A stretch of 64,000 nt of DNA from Orientallactaga sibirica (taxonomy: Eukaryota > Chordata > Mammalia > Rodentia > Dipodidae), in the NCBI GenBank assembly GCA_036365145.1, contig JAEOAD010000005.1:186001-250000 (forward strand). Direction: 5' to 3'. Each line of letters opens with the position of its first letter. Position 1 is the first letter of the stretch. The notes under the pieces are model-generated. The model was given only the letters and a program-made list of their open reading frames with translations, ran no database searches and had not been told where the DNA came from. The position numbers were made by a program, and so were the translations under genes. Of the stretch, positions 33,410-44,425 are shown piece by piece.

Positions 33410-33788
33410 ATGCTGAGCCCTCACTTCCCACCCTCATCCCTTGGGGCCAGTGAAGGGAGGCCTGCCACCTGTACCTTTCAGATCCCCGATGGGAGCTATA
33501 GGTGCCTGGCTCTAGAAGCTGAGGAGAGCAGCAGTGAGGAGGGCCTGCAGGCAGAGGTGGGGCTTCTGGATCTGGAAGAGGATGAAGTATCCAATAGGAG
33601 CAGAGGCACCCAAGGAACACCACAACTGCCCAGAGCTCTGAGCATCCAACCACTGCGCTGCGCCAGGGCGGAACAAAGTGGGCCCCAGCATGAAGACAGG
33701 TCTAGCCCCTGGGATACGGAACAGTCCAGGCAGGTGCTAATAGCCACCCCCAGCCCTAGTCCTGGGCCAAAGTCAGCCCAGAAACCAG
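33410..33788 (+). CDS. SYNPO: Synaptopodin, first coding exon (long-isoform N-terminus, residues 1-126)
   Basis: This exon encodes the unique N-terminus of long synaptopodin, a proline-rich actin-associated protein of podocyte foot processes and dendritic-spine apparatus that works with alpha-actinin and RhoA signalling. The start ATG has A at -3 and C at +4, and an in-frame stop lies 84 nt upstream. Residues 23-41 ([19 protein letters not shown]) match the mammalian protein, followed by an acidic stretch to about residue 59 and a [11 protein letters not shown] block near residues 67-77. The exon ends CCA-G|GTAAGC: GT is at 33789-33790, leaving one base of codon 127. It is 126 residues long against about 133 in human (from memory), with the loss around residues 60-66, where the human acidic linker is longer. 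No signal peptide or membrane segment is present, consistent with a cytoskeletal protein. Identity is near certain; the exact mRNA 5' end is not known. Confidence 0.95.
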
Positions 33789-35179
33789 GTAAGCTTGTGT
33801 TCTTTCTTCCCAGAGTCACAGGAAATGCCAAAGTCCTTAAACAAGGGCTCTTGCACGTATTTTCCCAGGATGCATAGCCATCACCACAGGTCCATACGTA
33901 TGCTCAGATCCACAGCTGTGAAGAGGCAGGAGCAGCTGTGGGGTACTACGGTTCCAGCTGTTCCACATCGAACCCCACTTCTTTGTCTGAGGGCAACGTG
34001 AAGGCAGCAAGAGAAAGCTGGTAGCATACTTGGCGAAAAATGAGCCCATCTCCCCCTCTCATTTGCCCTTTAATCATTAGTGGTAACAAGTCCCAAACAA
34101 TGACGGGGCAGGTAGAGCCCCTCATGAAAGGTAGGGAGCTCAGTTCTGCCAGGGTGGGAGATAAACATGGTCTCTGTTCTTTTGACACTCATACAGCACA
34201 GAGGAGATTCTCAATCTAAGCTGTGATCTAAACAGTAGGGAAACTGAGACTCAGTGAGTAAGAATGCTGAGTTCACTCAATATATTGGTGGCTGAGCTGA
34301 GCTGAGCCCACATTCCTCATTTAGGCCTGGGTTTCCCATCTGTTGGAAACAAAGGCAGAAGCCATGTCACCTTGGCTGCAGTGGGATCCAATGACAGTGT
34401 GTGGGCAGAACTGCGTGAAGCACAGAAGGAGGAAGGAAGGAGGAGGATCATTTTTCCCCTGGGCGGGTGTTGGAGCAGGCAGAACCCAACCGGGTGGGGA
34501 AGGGCAACCCACTCTGAATCACCTCCTCCACTCTCTGCCCATGGAAACGCTGAAGTGGGTCCAGATGGGAAAGCTGCTCTGCACAGGCAGTTGCTGCTGC
34601 CAGCGTATCCTGGGGGTGCCCAGAACAGTCCTGGGAGGGTTTGTGCGTCAAGAGACTGGAGGAATACTTCATTTTTGTGCCAGTGACTCTGACACCCTGA
34701 CTGGCATCTCACCAGACTTCCCACCCACTCTGCTCTCTGAAATAATTCTTTCCAGGCTCTGACCATCAGCCCACCATGGACACAGTAGCTGCCCAGGCAT
34801 GGCTCACCCAGGGTCCTGGGCAGGAGCAGAGAGGGACTGTTCTGTCTATCTGTCATAGGGAGGGGGAGACCCCCCGAGTCAGCTTAAATATGGGTCCCTA
34901 AGAGCCTGAAGAGCCCACTCCTGAGATTTGCTTCTGTCCTTGGCACAGGCCATAGCTTGAGGTTAGGAAATAGGGATCCTGGCTCTGGCCCCAGTGCCCA
35001 CTAGCCAGGCCCTACCAAGTCCTTTGCCCTTGGGGAATTTGTTTCTTCATCTGTAAAAACAGAATAAGAACAGGAGCTGTCGTAAGGGTGCAGTCATCTT
35101 AGATGTGAGGTTGTTTTGAAAATTTACAGTACTCTTTGAGTTGAAATGAAATTGATCATCAACTCAAACAATAGAACTG

Positions 35180-35345
35180 CTGTTTGTTGGGCTTTGTACG
35201 AAGTCCACTGTGCTATGAGCTTTACACACACCACCTCATCTAATCTCACAGCAATACCCATTACATAAATAACAAAATGGAGGCTCAGAGAATGTAAGAT
35301 GACTTGTCCAAGACATATGGCTAGCAAATTCAGCCATATTTAAAT
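35180..35345 (+). mobile_element. MIR-like relic
   Basis: 'gctttacacacaccacctcatctaatctcacagc ... aaaatggaggctcagagaatgtaagatgacttgtccaagacatatggctagc' follows the MIR order. Confidence 0.75.
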
Positions 35346-35503
35346 TTTTGTTTTGTTTTGTTTTTTGAGGTAGGGTTTTGCTCTAGCCCAGGCTGACCTG
35401 AAATTCACTATGTAGTCTCAGGCTGGACTTGAACTCACAGGGATCCTCCTGCCTCAGTCTCTTGAGTGCTGGGATTCAAAGTGTGCACTACCAAGCCCGG
35501 CCC
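35346..35503 (-). mobile_element. B1-type SINE
   Basis: 'ttttttgaggtagggttttgctctagcccaggctgacctg ... gctgggattcaaagtgtgcactaccaagcccggcc'. Confidence 0.92.
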
Positions 35504-35516
35504 CATATTTAATTTT

Positions 35517-35539
35517 TTAAAAAATTTACTTGCATGTAC

Positions 35540-35579
<40 letters not shown>

Positions 35580-35888
35580 ATGCCAGGGTCTCTTGCCACT
35601 GCAAATAAATGCCTGTGCCACTTTTTTTTGTTTTGGTTTTTCGAGGTAGGGTCTCACTCTAGCTCAGGTTGGCCTGGAAGTCACTATGTATTCTCAGGGT
35701 GGCCTTGAACTGTCAGCAATCCTCCTACCTCTGCCTCCTGAGTGCTGGGATTAAAGGCGTGCACCACCATGCCCGGCCCACCTGTGCCACTTTTTGTGAC
35801 CAGCTTACAGGGTGCCTTGGGAATTGAACCTTGGGCTGGCAGGTTTTGCAAGCAAATGACTTTAACTGCTGAGCCATTTTCCCAGTCC
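35517..35888 (-). mobile_element. DIP-type SINE split by a B1 insertion
   Basis: The left part carries a (GT)n run and 'gggtctcttgccactgcaaataaatgcctgtgcc'. The right part resumes at about 35781 with 'gtgaccagcttac ... gcaaatgactttaactgctgagccattttcccag'. The B1 at 35627-35780 lies between. Confidence 0.88.
35627..35780 (-). mobile_element. B1-type SINE nested in DIP, with 15-bp target-site duplication
   Basis: CCTGTGCCACTTTTT occurs at 35612-35626 and 35781-35795. The B1 body ends GCCCGGCCCA. Confidence 0.95.
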
Positions 35889-35913
35889 AAGCTGCATTTT
35901 AAAAAGATAAATG

Positions 35914-36070
35914 GACCAGGCGTGGTGGTGCACGCCTTTGACCCCAGCACTCAGGAGGCAGAGGTAGGAGGATTGCAGTGAGTTCAAGGCCACCCTGAAA
36001 CTACATAGTAAATTCCAGGTATTCCTAGGCTGGAGTGAGACCCTCCCTTGAAAAGGAAACAAAAAAAAAA
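35914..36070 (+). mobile_element. B1-type SINE
   Basis: 'gaccaggcgtggtggtgcacgcctttgaccccagcactcaggaggcagaggtaggagg ... tggagtgagaccctcccttg' plus an A-rich tail. Confidence 0.92.
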
Positions 36071-36859
36071 TGGGCTTGTGCTATTAGATATGATTCTATT
36101 CTGGAACTGTGTTGTCTACAGACAACTGGAATGGAAGAGAACATGACTGGAGAGTCATTTTAATAACCCTGTTGATATTTTACACCCAGTAAGCCATTTG
36201 ATAGTATTTCCATAGCCTTCTTCCAAGTCCTTCATTTTACTGAGGCTCAGAGATTGAAGTCATCTGCCTCAGATTGTGTTCTTGCCTTAAACATTGTGAT
36301 TCCTTTCTCTCCTTAATGTCTAGCCAGTTGCTCTCCAGTTCTGACCTGAACAATTCCAGGAATAAAGGGTCAGGGAAGACTTCTCAGAGGTGGAGGCATG
36401 AAGGAAGCTGAGTCTGTGGAAGAGTCAGAATCCCAGTGGTCTTAGGCCAAAGTACCAGTGGCCTTTCTTCTCCCTGTGACAGGGAGTGGCAGGTCCCTTC
36501 CCTTTGCCAGGGGAGTGGGTGGGGTAGGAGTAGGGGCATGGAGAACCTGGGGAGACGTCAGGTTATTAGTGGCTTAGGGCTTCCTTTTAAAACTTCCTCC
36601 CATTACCAAGGATTATGAGCATCTTCAGACAATCACATCCATCCTTTGGCAATTAAACCTGACTTTCTGGAGCACTGCCTGGTGGTTTGAAGTCTGAGCC
36701 ATGCATCTTTTGCCTTGGGCACTGAGAGGTCTTTGTTTGGGATCAGTAGGAACTGGTACTGTCTCGCTAAGATCTGGTGATCAGCTGAACAGAACAGAAG
36801 AGGGTCATTGGAAGACTGGGGGGGGTTGCAGTGAGCTGAGGTGGGCAATGGCCTCAAAC

Positions 36860-37080
36860 TCAAGTTTTATGCTACCAGCTGCTGCCTATTTGAGAGAATA
36901 CATGTGTATCACCTCATTTAATCTTACAGCATGGGAGAATATATATGTGAAGGAAAGATTGCTGTACAGATGGACACTGAAGCCCAGAGACAGAAATTAA
37001 CCTGTTCGCCTTTACACAGTAGTGAAACTGAAGGCTGGAATCCTGAGTGGCTGCCTCCCAGTTCAGCTGCTCATTACTGT
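36860..37080 (+). mobile_element. MIR-like relic
   Basis: 'acatgtgtatcacctcatttaatcttacagcatggg ... acagatggacactgaagcccagagacagaaattaacctg' follows the MIR order. Confidence 0.6.
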
Positions 37081-37164
37081 GTTGAGTGCTCTGTATGGAT
37101 TTAGCCCTATGACTTCCAAAGTTGTCTTTTCTTTCCTCCTCCTTCTTTCCCTCTTCGTTATCTT

Positions 37165-37290
37165 CTGTTTTTGAGACAGGCTGGTGTGGACCTTGATAAA
37201 TAAGGAACCCAGACCGACCTTGAAGTCAAGATTCTCCTGCTTTTACTTCCTGAATGCTGGGATCATAGATGTGTCCCACCATGCCAGGCT
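37165..37290 (-). mobile_element. Old B1-type SINE
   Basis: 'gttttt gagacaggctggtgtggaccttg ... tcctgaatgctgggatcatagatgtgtcccaccatgccaggc', diverged. Confidence 0.7.
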
Positions 37291-37294
37291 CATA

Positions 37295-37440
37295 TTTTTA
37301 TCTGTTTTACAGATGAGGAAACTAGGCATAAGGAATTTAAGTAAATTGTCTCATAGCCTGTGGGTGGAGGAGCTGAGATTTGAACCCTGAGAGGTCTTGG
37401 GCCCATGCTTTTAAATATCCTCTCTGCTGCCTTGTCTCCA
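37295..37440 (+). mobile_element. MIR element
   Basis: 'ttttacagatgaggaaactaggcataaggaatttaagtaaattg ... ggaggagctgagatttgaaccc' and 'cctctctgctgcctt' match the MIR consensus clearly. Its 3' end forms the left arm of the palindrome at 37423-37458. Confidence 0.8.
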
Positions 37441-37458
37441 TGGAGACAAGGCAGCAGA
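37423..37458. repeat. Perfect 36-bp palindrome
   Basis: TCTGCTGCCTTGTCTCCA followed directly by its exact reverse complement, with no spacer. The left half matches the MIR 3' end and the right half is its inverted copy. The next outer bases (37422 and 37459) no longer pair. Confidence 0.97.
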
Positions 37459-39369
37459 CTGTTCCTTCACCTACCATGGGCTAGAAAAGGCTGTTCAGGC
37501 TCTGAGAGTGGGTGGAGGATACAGCCAAGCCACCTTCCCTCCACTTCAGATGTATCAGGGACCCAGGGCTGACCCAGACCCTCCTTTGTCTTGGGCAGGG
37601 GGCTATCTATAGGATTTGAGGGACTTTGCCCTTCTACTGGACACTGCACTGAACCATGGGGATGGGGGTGTGGGTCTAGGTTGTCAGAGGAGCATACCCT
37701 TGGCCTCATCCATCTGGATTAAGCAAAAGACACTGTCCATTTTATTAATCAGAAAGCTGAGAAGCCAAGGTCAAGGGCCCTGCTCCTCAGCCTTGGGGAA
37801 AAGACTTAGCAGGATGCTAGTCAGGGAGCTGCTCACTGCCCTTCCCAAACCAAAGTTGGCTATGAAGGAAAAGTGATTGTGAGGAGCATCATTCACAGGT
37901 TCACATATATCTCTCTGTATGCTTGTGCATACACATTACATAGGTCCATAAACATGCACCATAACTCCCATGACAATATATATCATGTTCTCATGCAAAC
38001 ATTCTTGTGTGAAGGGACCTACATATTTGTACATGTGTGAATGCCCTAAGACCTTGACACATCTGTGCAGTGGGTTGACATTGGCATACAACTGCCAAAG
38101 ATCCTTTCATCCATCATGCCTGTTACGTCTCAGATTTGGCACCTGACAACATGGAGCAGATGCATGTACGTTCTCATACACATAGGTTCCCTCTCGTAGA
38201 TAAAGGCTGAAGCCATGTTTTTTTCTCCCATTCCTTTTGCTGCACACCCACACTTTGAGAGCTCTCTTGCATTCATGTTCTATCCTACAGGCATATCAAC
38301 CCTTGCATACGCACTGTCACACACCTACGTGCAGACTGAACCACTTTCTCTTCTCCTTTCTTTTCCAGGGCTCTTTCTCCTTTATATCCACCCACTCAGT
38401 AATCCTAACCTCTCTCCCTGCCTCTCACCCACACATTTTGTTTCCTGGTCTCCCACCGGCTCAGCTGCAGTCACTTCCTCAACACATGCACTGGGGAAAG
38501 TAATACACTGCTTGGTTCCAATCTCCAGGGCCCACACCCTGCCCCCCAACTGTCACAAAAGGACAACAGGGAATTCCCTGGCGTCCATGAGGTCAGACAG
38601 AGGGATAGGAGTGGCAGGAGAGGGTTTGAGTCCTCAGTCCCCTGACCTCTTGCACTTGGAGTCTATCCACTGAGGATAAGCAGTTGGTCACAAACCTGAA
38701 CATCCACGGGTCTGTGTCTCAGAAAACTTTGGGTGAGGTGGGTGTATGTCATCATATTGCTGACTTCCATTAGCAGAAACCTACACACTACTCTTGACAC
38801 TGAAGTCAGGTGAAACACACCGCTGTGGCTGGAGGGGTGGTGAACCCAGGCAGGGCGTGTAGACGGTGCGTGTTTGTGTGTCTTCTTTCCAAGTCCACCA
38901 ACCCTTCTCATGGAGTGGCACTGGAATGTGGGAATACGGATTTTTAACAGCGTCCTGGGGAATGGAACGCAGTGATTACTGCCATTGCTGAGCTCAACCT
39001 AAATGGCAAAGCTACATAGCATCTCATCAGGCTGGTGGGGAGGTGACAACTCTCTTCAGCCCCCTTTGCTTAAGTTCTACCTGAGAAGACAATTGCTCTA
39101 GTTACTGGGGCTAAGCGAGGTGGGGTAAGGGGATGGCCTGGCGTGGGTAACGCGTCCGGGGAGGAAGATCGACTTAAAAGGGGGTAGTAGTGGAGGAACA
39201 GAGAAAAGGGGGAATGAGATGGTGGCATACGAAGCAACCTGGGGAGAAAGAATTTAAGGGCAGAAGCACAAACCTAAAGATACAGAAAAAGATGCAGAAA
39301 CAGGCAGCCAGGCAGAAAGTGAGGCACAGAGAAGTGAAAGAAGAAGGAACGGGGGGAGGGGAGCTTGGA

Positions 39370-40230
39370 GAGAAGGCTGATCAAGCGAGGGGGAGTCGCA
39401 CCCCCCCAGGGCTGGGCGGGGCGGACGGGCTGGCGGGGTGGCACTAGGGCCCCGGGGAGCGGGCGGCTGGAGAGCGGCCGCGCTCGAGTCTCCGGGCTCC
39501 GGTCCCGAGCGGCGGCCGCGGCAGGAGGGGCTCCGGGCGCAGAGCCGGCGCTGTCGCCCGGCGGGAGTGCGGGATCTCGGGGCGGGGCGGGGCGCACGCA
39601 CGGCCGTGGCCAGGTGAGCCGACGAGGCGGCTGCGCCCGGGAGCGCGCGGCGGGCGGCTGGAGGTGAGTGGGGGCACCGGCCTGGCGGGGGACCGCGCGG
39701 CCCGGGCGACCTCGCCCCGGCCACCTGCGTAGTGCGGCCACCGCCCCGGAGGAGGTGGCGCATCCGGGCCCCAGCCCCCGCCGGCAGGGTGACCTTGGCC
39801 AAGTTGCTGCTGAGGCGCTGAGACTCAGTTTCCCCATGTGTGCGGTGGAGGCTGGAGGATGCTGGGGCTCTCCGGTAGCCCTGGAGCAGGATCGCGCCTG
39901 GCCTGCGCCGCCACCTTCCCGAGCTGCGTAGGCTCCAGCCCTCGCTCTCTCCGCGAGCCGATCCCGGGAGACCGCCCTAGGCTCGGGGTGGGCATCAGCC
40001 CGGGGTCTGCGACCCCAGGGCGCTCCGGGAAAGTCCGGCTGTCAAGACCCCAGAGCCTGGGGCTGGGGCTGGGGCTCTGCCCGCGGTGGACCGACCTGGG
40101 CGCCTGCGGGGCCGCGGGACTGCCTGTGCCAGCCCGCATCCCCACCTCACGCGGGTGGGACTGGGGCTGCCGTAGGGTGGGGGCGCAGGATGCCACTCTG
40201 CGTGGACCACCAGGTCCCAACCCTATCTGG
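39370..40230 (+). promoter_or_regulatory. SYNPO: Intronic CpG island with candidate alternative first exon of SYNPO
   Basis: CpG dinucleotides and GC content rise sharply here compared with the surrounding intron, the pattern of a constitutive mammalian promoter. GC boxes occur at 39414-39424 (GGGCGGGGCGG) and 39579-39595 (tandem GGGGCGGGGCGGGG). No TATA box is visible. Two good + strand donors follow: GGCCAG|GTGAGC with GT at 39614-39615, and GGAG|GTGAGT with GT at 39664-39665. Either could end a non-coding first exon that splices to the acceptor at 63571, giving a leader for the short isoform. The long open frames inside the island on both strands reflect GC-rich composition. The promoter call is fairly safe; the link to the short isoform is inference. 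Confidence 0.65.
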
Positions 40231-41991
40231 GGAAAGGAAGTCCTGTAGGAAATGCTGTCAGGGACACTCCAAACCTCCCCAAATTCTCATTGCATCGCTA
40301 CTATTGCGGGCGAACCAGATCCTAAAGGTAAAGTGAGTGGAGCGCGGGACCACGACACTGGAATAAACGGTAGGGAATGGGAGAAGATCTGGTTTGGCCC
40401 CTGACAAGACCTCCGAGGAATCTAGGGCAAAGGTCTTCTCTTCTTCCTCCACACCCCAAGTTATGTGGAGACAGGGACTCCTGTGCTCCACGTGTGGGTT
40501 TTCTAGAAGGGATAAGAGCTGAGTGAGGAGCTGTAAGTAGCATGTGCCCATACCCTACTCCCACCCTGTCTTGAGTGGCAGGTGGCACTGGAGTAAACCA
40601 CCTTGCTGTGGGATCTTGACAGACTCCCGCCCTCTCCTCAGCTCCCAGAGAGAGCTTGGCAGGGTGGCCCTGAAGGGCAACTGTGCTACAGACCCAAGTG
40701 CTGCTGTTGGTTCTAGGGACAGTTCCGTTCCTGTTTTAGAAAGTGGGAGATAAGACAGGATGCTGGTCAGGGAGGAGGGTACAGCGAGGTGCCTTGCTAG
40801 CACCAGCCTGCCCTGTCACGTACACCAGGCTTAGTATCCCTATGCGTTGGGGGGCTGAGGCACAAGCTGAACCTTATGTTTGCCCTGCTCCCTTTACCAT
40901 ATTATCTCAGGCAGCAGGCTTAGACCTCCTCACAGAATCTGAAATGTTTTATTGGCTAGCATCACTCAAGTTTGATATGGGAAGAACTGGTAAAGCATTC
41001 ACTGCGGAGTCCCCATGACCTGCAGCCCCCACTTTTCACCCTATTCCTACTTTGCAAGCCATTTCTTTCCCCTAGAACTTAACTGCAGTTGTCTCTGAAT
41101 CAGCATTTCCACGGTTAAAGTAAGGCATTACACTCTTTCCATCCGTTGTCAGCTGTTGCCCTTCTGCACTGTTCCAGGTAGCACTCAAGCGGTGTCTGGT
41201 TCCTGGCTAGTCTTTTCAGTTAGCAGTTTATCTAACTTCCAAGTTGGGAAGACTGAGGCCAGGGAGAGGAAGAGGTTTGCACAGGGTGGCTCTTCAGGCA
41301 GAAGGTGGCAGAGCTGTCACTCCCTGGAAAGAGCAATGTCTTGCTTGGTGGGAGGGGCACAAGGTATCTAGAGACAGGGCAGAAGCATGTGGTGTGAAGA
41401 TAGACTTCTTTTCCTCTTCTTTACCTTAGTTCTCCAGGGCTGACAGGTGACTCCTTGAAGCAGGCGGGGTTGTGTGGGGAGGATGGGCATCCTGCCTCCC
41501 CCCGCCCCCGCAAGGATAGCCCTCCCAAAGAGGTTAAACACACCTCCAGCTCAGGGGCCTGGCCTGGGAGGCACCTTTTCCTTCAGGGCAGCTCCCAGGC
41601 TTCCAGACATGAGCTCATCTGAGTAGCTGATGCCAGGAAGGGAGGGACTGAGGGGAAACAGGCAGGGCTGCACAGATCAGGGTACCACAGGCCCCTGGGA
41701 AGTAGAGTAAGCACTGTTGGCAAAGATCTGCAGGCTCTGTACTATTGTGAAGAGAGGGCAAGATAGGCCAGAGCAGGGTCAATGGAGAGTGGATGGGGAA
41801 AGGCCAAGAGCCCTGGCAGTAGTGCCAGGGTGACCTCTGCCACCGGTTTATTTGCCAAGTGATCTTGTGTGAATCTCTTGCCCTCTGGAGACCTCAGTGT
41901 CCCTGGCTAGCAATGTGGTAGAGGGGTACTTAGGAACTGGGGTTGTAGTAGTAAACAGGACAGACAGTCCTGTTCTCAAGGAGTGCATTTG

Positions 41992-41992
<1 letters not shown>

Positions 41993-42031
<39 letters not shown>
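41993..42031. repeat. (CA)n microsatellite
   Basis: About 19 CA units. Confidence 0.95.
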
Positions 42032-42033
<2 letters not shown>

Positions 42034-42040
42034 TTTTCAC

Positions 42041-42188
42041 ATATTTTTGAGACCGGGGTGCGGTGTCTCACTATATAGCTTAGGCTGGCTTGGAACTTGT
42101 TATGAAGCCCAAGCTGGCATTCAACTTGTGATTCCTCTGTCTCAGCCTTCTAAGTTCTTGTATTATAGGTAAGGGCCACCTTACCTGA
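42041..42188 (-). mobile_element. B1-type SINE, diverged
   Basis: 'tttttgagaccggggtgcggtgtctcactatatagcttaggctggcttggaac ... ttcttgtattataggtaagggccaccttacctg'. Confidence 0.7.
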
Positions 42189-43045
42189 TTGGGAGTTTCC
42201 ATTTTGATTTAGAGACTGGGACAAGAAAAAAAGGGAGATAATTTCGGAGAAATAATCCCCGTGAAGATGGAGAGCTAGTAAAGAGGCTACTTTGTGGCTA
42301 GGGAAGGCCTGTTTCTGGGACAACAGTGGAATGGAGGTCTGAGTGGTATTTAATGGGTGGTCAGGACTTCCTGAAGAAAGCATGTCCACAATGGCCCAGA
42401 GCTTAGGAGAATTCACTGGGAGGGTTCCCAGAGGATGGTAAAAGGCCTACACTCAGGCTTGGGGTGGGTGATATGTGTTGGTTATAGGTTGCATCACCCC
42501 CCCCCCCGCTCTAGTCTTTACACTGAAGGCTACAAGAGCCCTTTGTGAACTGTCCCTTAATATGGAGCTCAGTTGCTATTCAGTGTGGCTGGAGAAGTCC
42601 ACATGGGAACAGCCCCCAGGCTCTGTCATTCCAGAGGCTTACCCAAAGCCTCTCACTGGAATGAACTCTTCACCAATTGGCTGCTGCTGACATTCCACCA
42701 CCCTGGGTTCATCTTTTCCACTTGGTGAGGCAGGCTGGTGTAGGACTGCACTGACCCTGCCCTGCCCTGCCCTGACCTGCCAGCCCCGCCTCTCTGAGTG
42801 CTGCAGTTGGAGCAAAAGTCAGTCTACCTCTGTGTCACCTGCTTCCTGCAGGCATGGCTGGGACATAGATGCTATGGTTCAACCCTGAGATTCCACTCCT
42901 AGCTGGCTGAGAGATCCTAAGAACATTATGTAACATCTCTGGACTCTTATTTCCTCATCTATAAAATAGAGACAACAATAGGTCTTGTACTGTTGTTATA
43001 AAATATTTAGATGAGTTGGTGATGAATGCTTTAAAAATCAGTTAC

Positions 43046-43212
43046 TAGGCCTGGTTTAAAATGGTTAAAGGAGCTTGCTTGCAAAACTTTTCCACCCAAG
43101 GTTTAATTCCCCAGCCACTCACATAAAGCTTTGCAGGCATTGAGCTGCAGTAGCAAGAGACTCTGGCATACGCACATGCGCACACACACATACACGTATA
43201 AATAAATAAGCT
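43046..43212 (+). mobile_element. DIP-type SINE, old
   Basis: 'ggttaaaggagcttgcttgcaaaac ... ggtttaattccccagccactcacataaagc', tail AAATAAATAAG. Confidence 0.7.
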
Positions 43213-43531
43213 ACCTATTAATAGTACTACCATGTTTTGAACTCTGTTAAAATAGCAAGCCCTTGAAGAGATGACCCAAGGCTCATGCTATCTCCATGTA
43301 AATTTCTTCTTGGTGTTTGGCTAGGTGTTCTGATGGTGGGGGATGGGCTGAGCTCAGTGGGAAGAATCTTAACTTAGCTTCCAGGAAGGCTAACTAGTTG
43401 GTGGACTTGAGCAATCTTTTGCTTCCTCTGAGCCTCAAGCTTCAGTTTTGAGCCTGGTTGAGATGAGCAGTAAGGATTGGAGGAGAACACAGCATGAAAG
43501 AGCCCAAAAGACCCCCAAAATGTTGGCCCAT

Positions 43532-43720
43532 GGGTTGGGGAGATGGATCAATAGTTAAAGGCACTTACTTGCAAGACCTGTTAGCCCAGGGTTCAATTCC
43601 CTAGCACCCACTTAAAGTCAGATACAAAAAGTGGCACAATCATCTGGCATTTATTTGCAGTGACAAGATATCCTGGAGCTCTGCCCCCACATATGTGAAA
43701 ATAAATAAAAATATATTTTA
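43532..43720 (+). mobile_element. DIP-type SINE
   Basis: 'gggttggggagatggatcaatagttaaaggcacttacttgc ... ggttcaattccc'; tail AAATAAATAAAAAT. Flanks AAAATGTTGG and AAATGTTGG. Confidence 0.85.
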
Positions 43721-43847
43721 AATGTTGGACCTATAGTGTCAAAGGTCAAGGAGGGGGTAGTAGGATGAGCTCATGAACAAGGTTGACCTGAGACCCTGTG
43801 TCTAGAATAAGGTTTCCTGGAGATTGAAAGTACTCAATAGATGAAAT

Positions 43848-44235
43848 CGGTTTTTTTAAAACACTTTTGCTGGTAACTTCCATAAATATAAACGATATTC
43901 CATAATCATAATGCCCTTCTGCCACCTTCCCTTCTCCCCCTCCCAAATTTCCCCTCACTGAATCCCTTCTTCTTTCCAACTAATGTCTCTTCTGTTTTGA
44001 TGTCATCATTTTTCCCTCCTATTATGCAGGTCTTATGTAGGCAGCATCAGCCACTGTGAGGTCATGACTATCAAGGCCGCTTTGTTCCTGGAAGGCAGCA
44101 TTGTAAGCACTCCTCTCCTTCTTTGGCTCTGTCATTCTTTCTGCTACTTCTTTTGCAATGGTCCCTGAGCCTTGGAGGATGTGATAGAGATGTCTCATTT
44201 AGAAAAGCCAGGTTTATAACAAATATTTTAGTCTT
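43848..44235 (-). mobile_element. L1 3'UTR fragment
   Basis: 'gatgtcatcatttttccctcctattatgcagg ... cactgtgaggtcatgactatcaaggcc ... cttttgcaatggtccctgagccttggaggatgtgatagagatgtctc' recalls antisense 3'UTR sequence of a rodent L1. Confidence 0.5.
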
Positions 44236-44284
44236 CATTACTATGTGTCACGATCATCCCATGTCCCTTCCATGTTGACAGCTC

Positions 44285-44425
44285 CATGAAACCAGTCCTG
44301 TTATTATCATTATTTTACCAGTGGGATACTGAGACACAGAAAGGCTGGTTAGGTGAGCTCCTAAACTCACACAGCTGGTAAGTGGCCATATGCAAACCCA
44401 AGCAGTCTGATCCCAAACACTTCAA
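44285..44425 (+). mobile_element. MIR element
   Basis: 'ttattttaccagtgggatactgagacacagaaaggctggttagg ... aaactcacacagctggtaagtggc' fits MIR well. Confidence 0.8.

Noticed and set aside
34317..34856. Minus-strand open frame of 179 aa, shortly after the first coding exon
   Set aside because: Overlapping frames on both strands are equally open and no motif was found.
39254..39837. Long overlapping minus-strand open frames (182 and 187 aa) in the CpG island
   Set aside because: Stop codons are rare in GC-rich DNA; the translations are Pro/Arg/Ala-rich without any family motif.
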